33,029 nt of DNA from Hominifimenecus microfluidus (GTDB lineage: Bacteria > Bacillota > Clostridia > Lachnospirales > Lachnospiraceae): positions 1 through 33,029 of the forward strand of contig JAJEQR010000041.1 in NCBI GenBank assembly GCA_020687485.1, in the 5' to 3' direction. Positions 24,343 through 31,766 of the stretch are shown one piece after another. Numbering within the stretch: the first letter of the stretch is position 1; every line of letters begins with the position of its first letter. The notes under the pieces were generated by a model. That model was given only the letters and a program-made list of their open reading frames with translations. It searched no databases and was not told the DNA's origin. Position numbers and translations under genes: made by a program.

Positions 24343-25660
24343 CTTCTTTTCCTCCTACAGTAATCTGCAGAACCCTCCGGGTCTGCTCTGTCACTTTATA
24401 TTCTTCACTGATTCGATAACCGACGATCCACAGGACATGGCTGCCATCCGCGAAGACGGGGACGCTGTCCCTCACGGCTGCCGGAATCTTCCGATCGATC
24501 ATGTATCTCTTCACAGTCTTCTTTCCGGTTCCGGCAAGTTCCAGATAATCTCCGGTCTGCCGGTACCTGAGAAGAACGGTATCTTTTATTTTATCATAAT
24601 CAAAGCATTTCGTATACTGCTTTTCTTCGATTTTTTGGCCTTTTTGCACCGGATATACCGTCATATGCCACTCCGGGAGCTCATGTACCGTCTTTTCACG
24701 GCCAGAACCGAGAAAAACTGCTGTATACTCCCGCTCCGCCTCCCGGCCGCCTGGAAGACTGGCCCGGCTGCCGACGCCCGCCTCCATCAGCGCTTCGATC
24801 TGCCGGATATGCACGGAACCGATATCCCGTCTCCCGCCGCATTGTTCCAGTGCTTCGAGAAGCACCGGCGCCATCAGCGGCGCAGGCAGCTCTTTCCACT
24901 CCTTCACCGGAATCCGAATTCCGCGCGGCGTCCGTTCACCGTAACGATCCAGCCACTGCACGGTCTCCTCCTGCAGCCAGGCATCCAGCTGCGCAGCCTG
25001 TTCCGCCAGCTCCGCCAGATGCTCCGATACCCGCGGGTTCATGTTGTCGCGAAGCCAGGGAAGGAGCTCACACCGGATACGGTTTCTTGCATAAGCAGTA
25101 TCCGCATTCGTGCTGTCCACACAGTACTCCTGCCCCACCGACTGAAGATACACCTCGATCTCTGCACGGCCCACACACAGCAGCGGCCGGATGATCCCGT
25201 CCTTCTCCGGCAGCATCCCGGCCAGCCCACGGATTCCGGTTCCCCGGACCATATGAAAGAGCAGTGTCTCGCTCTGATCATCCCGATGGTGCGCCACGGC
25301 GATCTTCCCGCCATTCGACTCCTCCCGCAGAATCTGATAGCGCAGAATCCGCCCGGCTTCCTCCAGGGAGAGCCCCTCGCGCCGCGCAAGCTCTCGCACC
25401 CGCGCGTGCCGCAGGCGAAACGGCACCGCAAGCTTCCGGCAGAGCGACTCTGCAAAGGCCGCATCCCGGTCGGCCTCCTCGCCGCGAAGCCCATGATGCA
25501 CATGAACCGCCTGTAGCTGTAGCCGGTATTCCTCCTGCACCGCTTTCATACACAAAAGAAGGCAGACCGAATCGGCACCGCCGCTTAAACCGACGGTGAC
25601 GCGGTCTCCCTCCTGCAGTAGCTGATACTGCCGGATATATTTCCGAACCCGATCTGTCAT
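24335..25660 (-). CDS. tilS: tRNA(Ile)-lysidine synthase
   Basis: This is a 441-residue TilS that attaches lysine to C34 of the CAU-anticodon isoleucine tRNA so that it reads AUA. The N-terminal ATP-pyrophosphatase domain has the PP-loop SGGADS (26-31), HVHHGLRG, and HHRDDQSET. The substrate-binding and C-terminal domains follow, with RQTGDYLELAG and the terminal FADGSHVLWIVGYRIS. The ATG at 25660 matches where the family starts; an in-frame ATG 13 codons earlier overlaps the spoIIE end region and lacks a ribosome binding site. It lies between spoIIE and hpt as in Bacillus. Confidence 0.96.
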   Translation of the reverse strand: MTDRVRKYIRQYQLLQEGDRVTVGLSGGADSVCLLLCMKAVQEEYRLQLQAVHVHHGLRGEEADRDAAFAESLCRKLAVPFRLRHARVRELARREGLSLEEAGRILRYQILREESNGGKIAVAHHRDDQSETLLFHMVRGTGIRGLAGMLPEKDGIIRPLLCVGRAEIEVYLQSVGQEYCVDSTNADTAYARNRIRCELLPWLRDNMNPRVSEHLAELAEQAAQLDAWLQEETVQWLDRYGERTPRGIRIPVKEWKELPAPLMAPVLLEALEQCGGRRDIGSVHIRQIEALMEAGVGSRASLPGGREAEREYTAVFLGSGREKTVHELPEWHMTVYPVQKGQKIEEKQYTKCFDYDKIKDTVLLRYRQTGDYLELAGTGKKTVKRYMIDRKIPAAVRDSVPVFADGSHVLWIVGYRISEEYKVTEQTRRVLQITVGGKEDE

Positions 25661-25711
25661 TTCGTCACACCCTTTCTCTTTCGTCTTTATAACACACAAC
25701 TTCCCGCGGTG

Positions 25712-27211
25712 TCAATTCCGGCTCTGTATGGCCGCCACCAGCACGGTCATATCATCGCGCGGCTCTTCCTGACCGACAGCCAGCGCCAGGATATCTTCCG
25801 CCATCATCTGCGGATTTCCGCCCTTGACGCGCCGCAGAATCTCCGCGAGGAACTCCTCCTTATCTGTGCCGGGGAGTGCTTCCACCACGCCGTCCGTGAC
25901 CAGAACAACGAAGGTCTCCTTTTCCAGCTGGCTGACCGACTCCTCCCCGGTTACATTCCGGTTCCAACCGATCGGCATATCCGCCGACTCCAGCACGGTG
26001 ACCTTCTCGCCCCTTTTGATAAAGGTCGCGGCCGCCCCCTGCTTTCGGCTGCTCAAATCTCCCGTGTACAGGTTCAGGCAATGCAGATCCAGCGTGGCCG
26101 GGCACTGCTCACCTTCCCGCAGAAGGAGCACGGAATTGATTGACTTCACCGTTCCTTCCAGGCTGAAGCCGGACTCCATCAGTTGTTCCGTCAGCTCCAC
26201 GACAGCCTCGCTCTCCTCGCAGGCCGCCGCGCCGCTTCCCATACCGTCCGAAAGGCACAGCAGATAACGTCCTTCCGGAAGCTCCATCGCCGAATAATTA
26301 TCGCCGGAAATATCTCCGCCGCCTCCGACTGCCCGGGCGACGCCGAGGCACACGCCGTACACCGGTTCCTCCATCAGAACCACGCGGGCCGCCTCCCGGC
26401 CGATCATACTCTTTCCATTCTCCTCCACACGAAATCGCCGCTTCAGAGCCAGACCGACCGCATCCGCAATCTCCCTCGACGGAACCGGGCGGCGACTTCC
26501 GGTCTGCAGAATCATATGAATTTGAAGATGCCCCCGGTGATCCGACTCCACCAGAATACGTCCCAGACGCAGGCGCAGCTTCCGGCACTCTCTGCGGACG
26601 GCAGCATCCCACTCTTCCGTCACATCCTCCCATTCCTCTCCGGAGGACGCAATCGCAAGAAGCATATTCTCGGCCTCCTGAAACTGAAGCGCTGCTACCT
26701 CCCGGCTCTCCAGGAAGCGCTTCTTCCAGTCAATCTGAACCTGCGAGCGCTCCAGCTCCTCATTCAGCTCGTCCAGGTATTTCGGCATCTCACAGCAGGT
26801 TTCGTTAAATATGCGAGGCATATCGTCCGTATTGATCCGCCCGTTCTTACCGAATGCTGTCATAAGATAACGCAGATAATATGTATCCTTCTGCAGCTGC
26901 ATCTTCCCCAGATGGCATCCTCCGCATGGCTGGCAGATCTCCTTCTCCGTCTCTGCCAGCGCGGTCGCGGCAATCTCCCGGTTCGCCCGGTCAAAGCTTC
27001 GGCTTCCACTCTCCCGGAAGGCGGAAGAAAGGCCATGAAACGCGTCAGCCGTACTGCGCAGGCGCATCTCCGTCAGATGCTCCCGATACCGGTTCTTCCA
27101 CTGCATATTTTTGCGCAGCGCCTTCCGGCTGCCTCCGGCCTGTATCCTTCCGATCCATACACCGATCAGATAAACACTGCAAAAGAGAAGTACGGTTCCC
27201 GCCACATTCAT
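25712..27211 (-). CDS. spoIIE: Stage II sporulation protein E, short form (PP2C phosphatase)
   Basis: This is a 499-residue SpoIIE-type serine phosphatase. In Bacillus it dephosphorylates SpoIIAA to release sigma F in the forespore. It has one N-terminal membrane helix (about 4-21) and a regulatory region with a cysteine cluster (CQPCGGC, about 93-99) and a long helix. The PP2C domain follows with SGDN (302-305), LSDGMGSG (about 320-327) and a final RDDMTVLV. The multi-span membrane domain of classical SpoIIE (over 800 residues in Bacillus) is missing. The ATG at 27211 follows GGGAGG by eight bases. Gene order and a Spo0A-type promoter support a sporulation role. Confidence 0.9.
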   Translation of the reverse strand: MNVAGTVLLFCSVYLIGVWIGRIQAGGSRKALRKNMQWKNRYREHLTEMRLRSTADAFHGLSSAFRESGSRSFDRANREIAATALAETEKEICQPCGGCHLGKMQLQKDTYYLRYLMTAFGKNGRINTDDMPRIFNETCCEMPKYLDELNEELERSQVQIDWKKRFLESREVAALQFQEAENMLLAIASSGEEWEDVTEEWDAAVRRECRKLRLRLGRILVESDHRGHLQIHMILQTGSRRPVPSREIADAVGLALKRRFRVEENGKSMIGREAARVVLMEEPVYGVCLGVARAVGGGGDISGDNYSAMELPEGRYLLCLSDGMGSGAAACEESEAVVELTEQLMESGFSLEGTVKSINSVLLLREGEQCPATLDLHCLNLYTGDLSSRKQGAAATFIKRGEKVTVLESADMPIGWNRNVTGEESVSQLEKETFVVLVTDGVVEALPGTDKEEFLAEILRRVKGGNPQMMAEDILALAVGQEEPRDDMTVLVAAIQSRN

Positions 27212-27249
27212 ATCCAAGTCCTCCCAACTATATCACGGTGATACCCGGA

Positions 27250-27315
27250 ATTCTAGCACGCGGGAAATGAAAATTCTGTCAAAAGCGGACGGCCGCGAAA
27301 GGAAATATTTCGACA
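27250..27315 (-). promoter_or_regulatory. spoIIE promoter, Spo0A-dependent sigma A type
   Basis: On the minus strand TTGACA (27282-27277) and TAGAAT (27255-27250, with TG before it) are 21 bp apart instead of 17. Spo0A-activated promoters such as Bacillus spoIIE and spoIIG have this long spacing. A perfect core 0A box, TGTCGAA, lies 26 bp upstream of the -35 at 27315-27309. No protein gene lies in 27218-27344. Confidence 0.75.
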
Positions 27316-27344
27316 CACAAAAAGAAACGGCCGCAGCCGTTTCT
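27316..27344 (-). terminator. Terminator after the yabQ-divIC frame
   Basis: A perfect 9-bp stem, AGAAACGGC (27323-27331) with GCCGTTTCT (27336-27344), is followed on the minus strand by TTTTTGTG. It starts at the stop codon of the preceding frame and insulates spoIIE. Confidence 0.88.
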
Positions 27345-27656
27345 CTAATTCTCCGGGCGGATAATCGTCTCGTCCGGATTAATCAGTCCCAGTTTCTCTC
27401 TGGCGATCTGTTCGATATAGTCTTTGGTCTGAACATAGACGCTCTTCTCTTCCAGCTCTTCCTGCCGCTGCTTCTCTGTGTCCACCTCATTTTGCAAGGC
27501 ATCCACCCTGGCCGCATATACAGCATCCGCCTTCTGAAGGCTGCGCGTATAGACTGTCAACACAGTAAGCAGCGCGGCAACTACGAAGAAAATGGGCAAC
27601 ACACTTCGGTTTCGATTTCCTTTTTTCTTCCTGTTCCGTTTGGTTGAATCACGCAC
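27345..27656 (-). CDS. divIC: Septum formation initiator DivIC/FtsB, nested start
   Basis: A GTG at 27656-27654 lies inside the longer frame from 28001. AAAAGGAG stands seven bases upstream, an excellent site. It would yield a 103-residue DivIC-like protein. This has a very basic N-terminus, one membrane helix (SVLPIFFVVAALLTVLTVY), a coiled coil (about LQKADAV to ELEEKSV) and a C-terminal DYIEQIAREKLGLINPDE typical of DivIC/FtsB, a partner of FtsL and DivIB in the divisome. In Bacillus divIC follows yabQ as a separate gene. Which product is made, nested, fused or both, is not decided by the sequence. Confidence 0.75.
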   Translation of the reverse strand: MRDSTKRNRKKKGNRNRSVLPIFFVVAALLTVLTVYTRSLQKADAVYAARVDALQNEVDTEKQRQEELEEKSVYVQTKDYIEQIAREKLGLINPDETIIRPEN

Positions 27657-28001
27657 GCTCTGTCTCCTTTTCGGCTCCGTCCGTCCCTTTTTCCTCATTG
27701 TAACCCATCGGAGCGTCTTTTTCAATATTCCGGAGCAAATATAATTCCAAAGAATCATACCAATGGCAATTCCTGCCGTAAAGTACCATCGAATCTTCCC
27801 GTCGTTCTCATAGAAAGCCTGCGCAAACGCCCACAGCCCGCAGTAGACCCAATACAGAATATCCTCCGCGTCCCGCAGACGCCGCCCATGCGGCAGCAGC
27901 CAGCGGCACAGCCGGAGTCCGTCGTACAGGCACATGAACTTCGCTCCCAGAAGAAGCGCGTGAAGAAAGACAGCCGCCTCCGCCGGGATCTGTCCGCTCA
28001 T
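27345..28001 (-). CDS. yabQ: YabQ-like sporulation membrane protein in frame with DivIC
   Basis: This is a single 218-codon frame. Residues 1-100 look like YabQ, a spore cortex protein. They hold hydrophobic segments at about 9-28, 48-63 and 72-90 and the family-like FMCLYDGLRLCRWL. Residues 116-218 are DivIC-like. No stop separates the two parts, unlike the usual neighbouring genes yabQ and divIC. The ATG at 28001 lies two bases after the yabP stop and has only a weak ribosome binding site, suggesting coupling. It may be a true fusion, or YabQ with DivIC re-initiated inside; a frameshift-type sequencing error cannot be excluded. Confidence 0.7.
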   Translation of the reverse strand: MSGQIPAEAAVFLHALLLGAKFMCLYDGLRLCRWLLPHGRRLRDAEDILYWVYCGLWAFAQAFYENDGKIRWYFTAGIAIGMILWNYICSGILKKTLRWVTMRKKGRTEPKRRQSVRDSTKRNRKKKGNRNRSVLPIFFVVAALLTVLTVYTRSLQKADAVYAARVDALQNEVDTEKQRQEELEEKSVYVQTKDYIEQIAREKLGLINPDETIIRPEN

Positions 28002-28003
28002 AC

Positions 28004-28312
28004 TTAACCAAACAGGCGGGAGAAGACACTCTCTCCCTTCTTCACAAAGCCTTTCTCCTCCTGATACTGTAAGGACTCAACCTTTCCCTCGACACGGGCC
28101 TCACCCTTCTCCAGCACCAAAGACTTCACATGCAGACCCTCTCCGCGAATCAGCAGGATTCCGCAGGACGTATCCATCTTCACTTCATTCTCGTCAAAGG
28201 AACGAACCTCCCGGACTCCTGTCAGTGATAGCTCACTGCACCTCGTCATCGCCAGGGTATGTTCTCCGGCCATTCCCTCCGCAGACGCCTTCTGTTCCTC
28301 CAAATCCAACAC
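28004..28312 (-). CDS. yabP: Sporulation protein YabP
   Basis: This is a protein of up to 102 residues of the YabP family, needed for normal spore cortex formation in Bacillus. The conserved part is SELSLTGVREVRSFDENEV followed by CGILLIRGEGLHVKSLVLEKGEARVEG. The start is uncertain: the frame opens at GTG 28312, and a later TTG or the ATG at 28273 is possible; the family core begins around residue 25. It is between rqcP and yabQ as in Bacillus. A possible sigma E promoter (-10 CATATAAT at 28337-28330) lies upstream. Confidence 0.88.
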   Translation of the reverse strand: MLDLEEQKASAEGMAGEHTLAMTRCSELSLTGVREVRSFDENEVKMDTSCGILLIRGEGLHVKSLVLEKGEARVEGKVESLQYQEEKGFVKKGESVFSRLFG

Positions 28313-28346
28313 CTCGTATGCTTTTTAGCATTATATGCCGCCGCGC

Positions 28347-28586
28347 TTAGAGGTATGTGAACATCTCCTTCGCCTCATCCTTCTTCGTGGTCTCCTTAAT
28401 ATCCGTGACCTGAACCTTCACGGCCTTATTGCCGAATCCGATCTCAATCACATCGCCGACCTTCACCTCCGCGGACGCCTTGGCCGGTCTTCCGTTCACC
28501 GTCACACGGCCCGCGTCGCAGGCTTCATTCGCCACGGTGCGGCGCTTGATCAGGCGGGACACCTTCAGATATTTATCCAGACGCAT
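28347..28586 (-). CDS. rqcP: RNA-binding S4 domain protein RqcP
   Basis: This is a 79-residue single S4 domain protein (formerly YabO) that works with RqcH in adding alanine tails to stalled nascent chains on 50S subunits. The S4 motif MRLDKYLKVSRLIKRRTVANEACDAG is split by the usual turn and followed by VTVNGRPAKASAEVKVGDVIEI. Length is typical. AGGAGG precedes the ATG. It heads the group rqcP-yabP-yabQ-divIC, downstream of the HU gene and its terminator. Confidence 0.93.
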   Translation of the reverse strand: MRLDKYLKVSRLIKRRTVANEACDAGRVTVNGRPAKASAEVKVGDVIEIGFGNKAVKVQVTDIKETTKKDEAKEMFTYL

Positions 28587-28653
28587 CTTCTCTTCCTCCT
28601 AAAATAAATCCAGCGAACTCAAGTTCTGTATCTTCCGCATCATTCCTCGCGGT

Positions 28654-28682
28654 TATAAAAGAGGGAGCCTGCCGGCTCCCTC
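28654..28682 (-). terminator. Terminator of the HU gene
   Basis: A perfect 9-bp stem, GAGGGAGCC (28661-28669) with GGCTCCCTC (28674-28682), is followed on the minus strand by TTTTAT, about 20 bp past the HU stop. Confidence 0.9.
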
Positions 28683-28700
28683 TCAACTTCACTCCTCAGA

Positions 28701-28979
28701 TTACTGCTCGTTCATCATATCCTTCAGAGCCTTGCCTGCCTTGAACTTCGGCATTCTGGTCGCTTCAATCTTCATTGTGGCACCGGTTCTGGGATTTCTG
28801 CCCTCTCTGGCTGCTCTCTCGGAAACTTCGAAAGTACCGAAGCCAACCATCTGTACCTTACCGCCGGCCTTCAGCTCCTCAGCGATCACATCGGTCACTG
28901 CCTTTACTGCCTTCTCTGCATCTTTTTTGGAAATCTCTGCTTTAGCAGCAACTGCTGCGATCAATTCTAACTTATTCAT
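28701..28979 (-). CDS. hup: HU family DNA-binding protein
   Basis: This is a 92-residue HU, a histone-like dimer that bends and packs DNA. It has the helical N-terminus MNKLELIAAVAAKAEISKKDAE, the turn VQMVGFGTFEV, and the DNA-gripping arm with GRNPRTG near residues 60-66, ending in PKFKAGKALKDMMN. Length is normal. AGGAGG precedes the ATG. It stands alone between its own promoter and terminator, the position of an HU gene next to rqcP in many Firmicutes. Confidence 0.97.
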   Translation of the reverse strand: MNKLELIAAVAAKAEISKKDAEKAVKAVTDVIAEELKAGGKVQMVGFGTFEVSERAAREGRNPRTGATMKIEATRMPKFKAGKALKDMMNEQ

Positions 28980-29029
28980 CTATGCACTTCCTCCTGAATT
29001 TTTCGCCCCATGAGCGAACTCTGAAATAG

Positions 29030-29059
29030 AATATAATCGTTTCCCCTGTATTTGTCAAG
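29030..29059 (-). promoter_or_regulatory. HU gene promoter
   Basis: On the minus strand consensus TTGACA (29059-29054) is followed after 18 bp by TATATT (29035-29030), or after 17 bp by TTATAT. It lies about 50 bp before the HU start. Confidence 0.8.
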
Positions 29060-29073
29060 GCTTTATTGATGTT

Positions 29074-30876
29074 CTACGCCATCAGCGCTTCCATCTCCGT
29101 CACGAGCTCATCAAACTGTTGCAGCGCCTGGCTGACCGGCTCCGGTGTCGTCATATCTACCCCCGCGATCTTCAGGAGAGAAATCGGATCGGCGGAGCAT
29201 CCGGAGCTTAAGAACTTCAGGTAATCCTTCACCGCCGATTCGCCCTCGGTCAGAATACGGCGGGACAGCGCCATCGCGGCGGAGAATCCGGTCGCATACT
29301 GGTATACGTAGAAATTGTAGTAAAAGTGCGGGATACGCGCCCACTCGATCGCGATCAGCGGATCCGCCTCCATCGCATCACCGTAATATTCCCGGTTCAG
29401 GTTATAGTAGATCTCCTTCAGAACGTCCGCCGTCAGCGCCTCTCCAGCTTCCGCAAGAGCATGAATCTTCAGTTCGAACTCCGCAAACATAGTCTGGCGG
29501 TATACGGTCGTGCGGAACTGCTCCAGGAAATAGTTGATCAGGTATGCCCTCTCTTTCTTATCCTCTGTTCTTCCCAGCAGGTACTGCATCAGCAGCGCCT
29601 CGTTGCAGGTAGAAGCCACCTCGGCAACGAAGATCACGTAATCCGCATATACCGGCGGCTGGTTCTTCGTGCTGAGGTAGGAGTGCATAGCATGACCCAG
29701 CTCATGCACCAGCGTGAACTCGCTGTCCAGGTTGTCCTTATGGTTCAGAAGTATGAAGGGATGCACGCGCACACCGGCGGAATACGCACCGGGTCTCTTG
29801 CCCTCGTTCTCGTAAATATCCATCCAGCGTTCCTCAAAGCTGCGCTCCAGCACGGCACAGTAATCCGGGCCGAAGACCTGCATGGCAGCCAGCACATCTT
29901 CCTTCGCCTTGTCGAATGAAATCTTCTTGTCGCAGTCCGGAACGAGGCTGGTGTATACATCATACATGTGAAGCTCGTCCAACTGCATCAGCTTCTTGCG
30001 AAGCGCCGTATAGCGGTGCATCGCGTTCATATTCTGATGAACCGCCTGCACCAGGTTATCGTATACAGATACCGGTACTTCCGTGCGGTCCAGGGCAGCT
30101 TCTCTGGCGGAGCCGTATTTTCTTGCTCTGGCAAAGAAAATGTTCTTCTTTACTTCGGCATTCAGCATGGCTGCCTCCGTGTTCTTGTATTTCTCATACG
30201 TCGTGTACAGGTTCTCAAACGCCGCGCGGCGCAGACCCGCCTTGGGAGATTCCATCAGGGCGATATACGTGCTGTTCGTGAGCGGATAGACTTCGCCGGT
30301 GACATCCTTTACGCTGGGGAAGGTCAGGTCGGCATTCACGAAGTTGACGAACATCTGCGTGGGCGTCTCCGCCATTTCTCCTGCGGCTGCAAGGATGCTC
30401 TCCTCTGCCTGGGAGAGGATGTGCTCTTTTCTGCGGCGGACACGATACATGTAGCGCTCGTAGAGGCGAAGCTCGGGGCACTCTTCGTAGAATTTCTGCA
30501 GGGTCTCCTCCGGGATGGCGATAATTTCTGGCGTCTCGAAGGCGGTAGCCTGCTGGAACTGTACCAGATATCCGGTCATCTGTCCTTTCAGGCCCTGATA
30601 TACGGTGTTTTTAGTATCTTCGTCGTTTTTCAGGAAGGTGTAGTTGTACAGATCTTCGATGCGAAGTCCCAGTTCTTCGGATTTTCTGAGATATTCGAGG
30701 AGTACTTCGGGGCTCTCGCTCAGGCGGCCGGCATAGACGGCAAGCGCCTGCTCTTCGCCTTTGATGGCTGCGAATTCCGCTTTCCAGGCCTCGTCGCTTG
30801 CAAAAATATCTTCCGTGGACCACATGTTCTCTTTCTTCTGCTCGCTTCGCTTTAAGATATGCTTCGTTTCTCCCAT
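29074..30876 (-). CDS. pepF: Oligoendopeptidase F (M3B metallopeptidase)
   Basis: This is a 600-residue cytoplasmic zinc peptidase that cuts oligopeptides. The zinc site is HELGH (391-395) in TLVHELGHAMHSYLS, with the third ligand in VAEVASTCNE about 25 residues on. The N-terminal helical domain (RSEQKKENMWSTEDIFAS), YSAGVRVHPFILLN and the C-terminal PHFYYNFYVYQYATGFSAA are all characteristic. Length is normal and the frame intact. AAGGA precedes the ATG. It is a single gene; I found no clear promoter in the 80 bp upstream. Confidence 0.96.
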   Translation of the reverse strand: MGETKHILKRSEQKKENMWSTEDIFASDEAWKAEFAAIKGEEQALAVYAGRLSESPEVLLEYLRKSEELGLRIEDLYNYTFLKNDEDTKNTVYQGLKGQMTGYLVQFQQATAFETPEIIAIPEETLQKFYEECPELRLYERYMYRVRRRKEHILSQAEESILAAAGEMAETPTQMFVNFVNADLTFPSVKDVTGEVYPLTNSTYIALMESPKAGLRRAAFENLYTTYEKYKNTEAAMLNAEVKKNIFFARARKYGSAREAALDRTEVPVSVYDNLVQAVHQNMNAMHRYTALRKKLMQLDELHMYDVYTSLVPDCDKKISFDKAKEDVLAAMQVFGPDYCAVLERSFEERWMDIYENEGKRPGAYSAGVRVHPFILLNHKDNLDSEFTLVHELGHAMHSYLSTKNQPPVYADYVIFVAEVASTCNEALLMQYLLGRTEDKKERAYLINYFLEQFRTTVYRQTMFAEFELKIHALAEAGEALTADVLKEIYYNLNREYYGDAMEADPLIAIEWARIPHFYYNFYVYQYATGFSAAMALSRRILTEGESAVKDYLKFLSSGCSADPISLLKIAGVDMTTPEPVSQALQQFDELVTEMEALMA

Positions 30877-30980
30877 TATGTCGTTCCTTTCCTATGCTAT
30901 TTCTTTCCTTGCGGGTATTCTTTCTTGCATCATATGGCTATAGTGTATCATACCCGTTCCGCTCCGGCAAGTATTCCTCT

Positions 30981-31151
30981 GACTTCCGAAGGTTTTTCTC
31001 CTGCTTTACATGAGCTCCGCGCTGACCGGGAGAACTGACTTCCATGGAAGGTTTCCCACTCTTTACATGGGGCTCCGCGCAAACCAAGGGAACAACTTCC
31101 AGGGAACTTTTCCTCGTCTTCTACGTGAGGCTCCGCACAAACTTCGGGACA
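30981..31151. repeat. Three imperfect direct repeats of about 57 bp
   Basis: Units begin at 30981, 31037 and 31094 (ACTTCC followed by GAA or GGAA). Each contains a pyrimidine-rich stretch, then CTTTACATG or TCTACGTG, then G(A/G)GCTCCGC(G/A)C, and ends CCGGGAGAAC, AAGGGAACA or TCGGGACA. They are diverged, so the duplication is old or the element is selected for structure. A 136-codon minus-strand frame across them is low-complexity and not supported as a gene. Confidence 0.75.
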
Positions 31152-31388
31152 AGCCAGTCCCATCTTCACACGGCCACGGGTGCTGCGTTTTCGGCTCCGG
31201 ACCGCGCGCCTATTAATCGCCAGTCGCCCCGGCGCGCCTCTTCGAGGCTTGATCGATGGGGCTTTGTGGCGATCGCTAGCGCAGCCCTGCGCTCGAAAGC
31301 CTCGCAATGTGTCCGTGTAGAAGAGGGCTGGCTTTTTCCCTGATGTTACATAGATCACGTACTTTTATATTATTTTCCTCACTGAAAA
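31152..31388. other. GC-rich gene-free stretch
   Basis: No supported gene. It contains inverted pairs: CGAGGCTT (about 31234) with AAGCCTCG (about 31298), and AGCGCA with TGCGCT around 31278-31293. These suggest a foldable RNA or DNA structure. Composition is clearly more GC-rich than the AT-rich cassette that follows, so the boundary near 31.34 kb may be an insertion edge. Confidence 0.5.
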
Positions 31389-31766
31389 CTATTCGCCAAT
31401 TCTACCTTCTGCATAGTCTATCTCCTGTTTTATGCTTCTAACATATTCGGAATAATCAACATATTGCCGCATTTCTTTTGACGTGAAATTTTGCTGACAA
31501 TAATTTTCGGAACTAACAGAAGCGAGCCGCGAACGCCAGGTAGAAATAAGTTCTTTGCTTTGTGTTTTTTCTGCAATTTCTTCGAAGATTTCCGAAAGCC
31601 AATAAAATTCTTCATCAGTACAATCATTCTGGAAAAATTTCATTGTCTTCGCACAATCTTTCGTAAAAATTTCAATAGCTGCTTTCCAATAATCTTCAAT
31701 CCAATAATTATCTTCTTTCTCTGTTATGCGAAATTGTGCAGCCTGTTTCATTGTTGTAAATTTCAT
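31389..31766 (-). CDS. Small acidic protein, candidate immunity protein for the EndoU toxin
   Basis: This is a 125-residue protein I do not recognise by family. It is rich in Glu, Asp, Trp and Tyr (EDNYWIEDYWKAAIEIF, then DEEFYWLSEIFEEIAEK), probably all-helical, with no signal peptide or membrane segment. Its ATG overlaps the stop of the EndoU gene by four bases. Small acidic proteins encoded directly after a nuclease toxin are usually its immunity protein, so that role is inferred from position and composition only. Codon use is AT-rich like the cassette. Confidence 0.6.
   Translation of the reverse strand: MKFTTMKQAAQFRITEKEDNYWIEDYWKAAIEIFTKDCAKTMKFFQNDCTDEEFYWLSEIFEEIAEKTQSKELISTWRSRLASVSSENYCQQNFTSKEMRQYVDYSEYVRSIKQEIDYAEGRIGE

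Noticed and set aside
30948-31358. A 136-codon minus-strand frame
   Set aside because: It spans the direct repeats and GC-rich inverted pairs and is low in complexity. It has no clear ribosome site and no recognisable domain.
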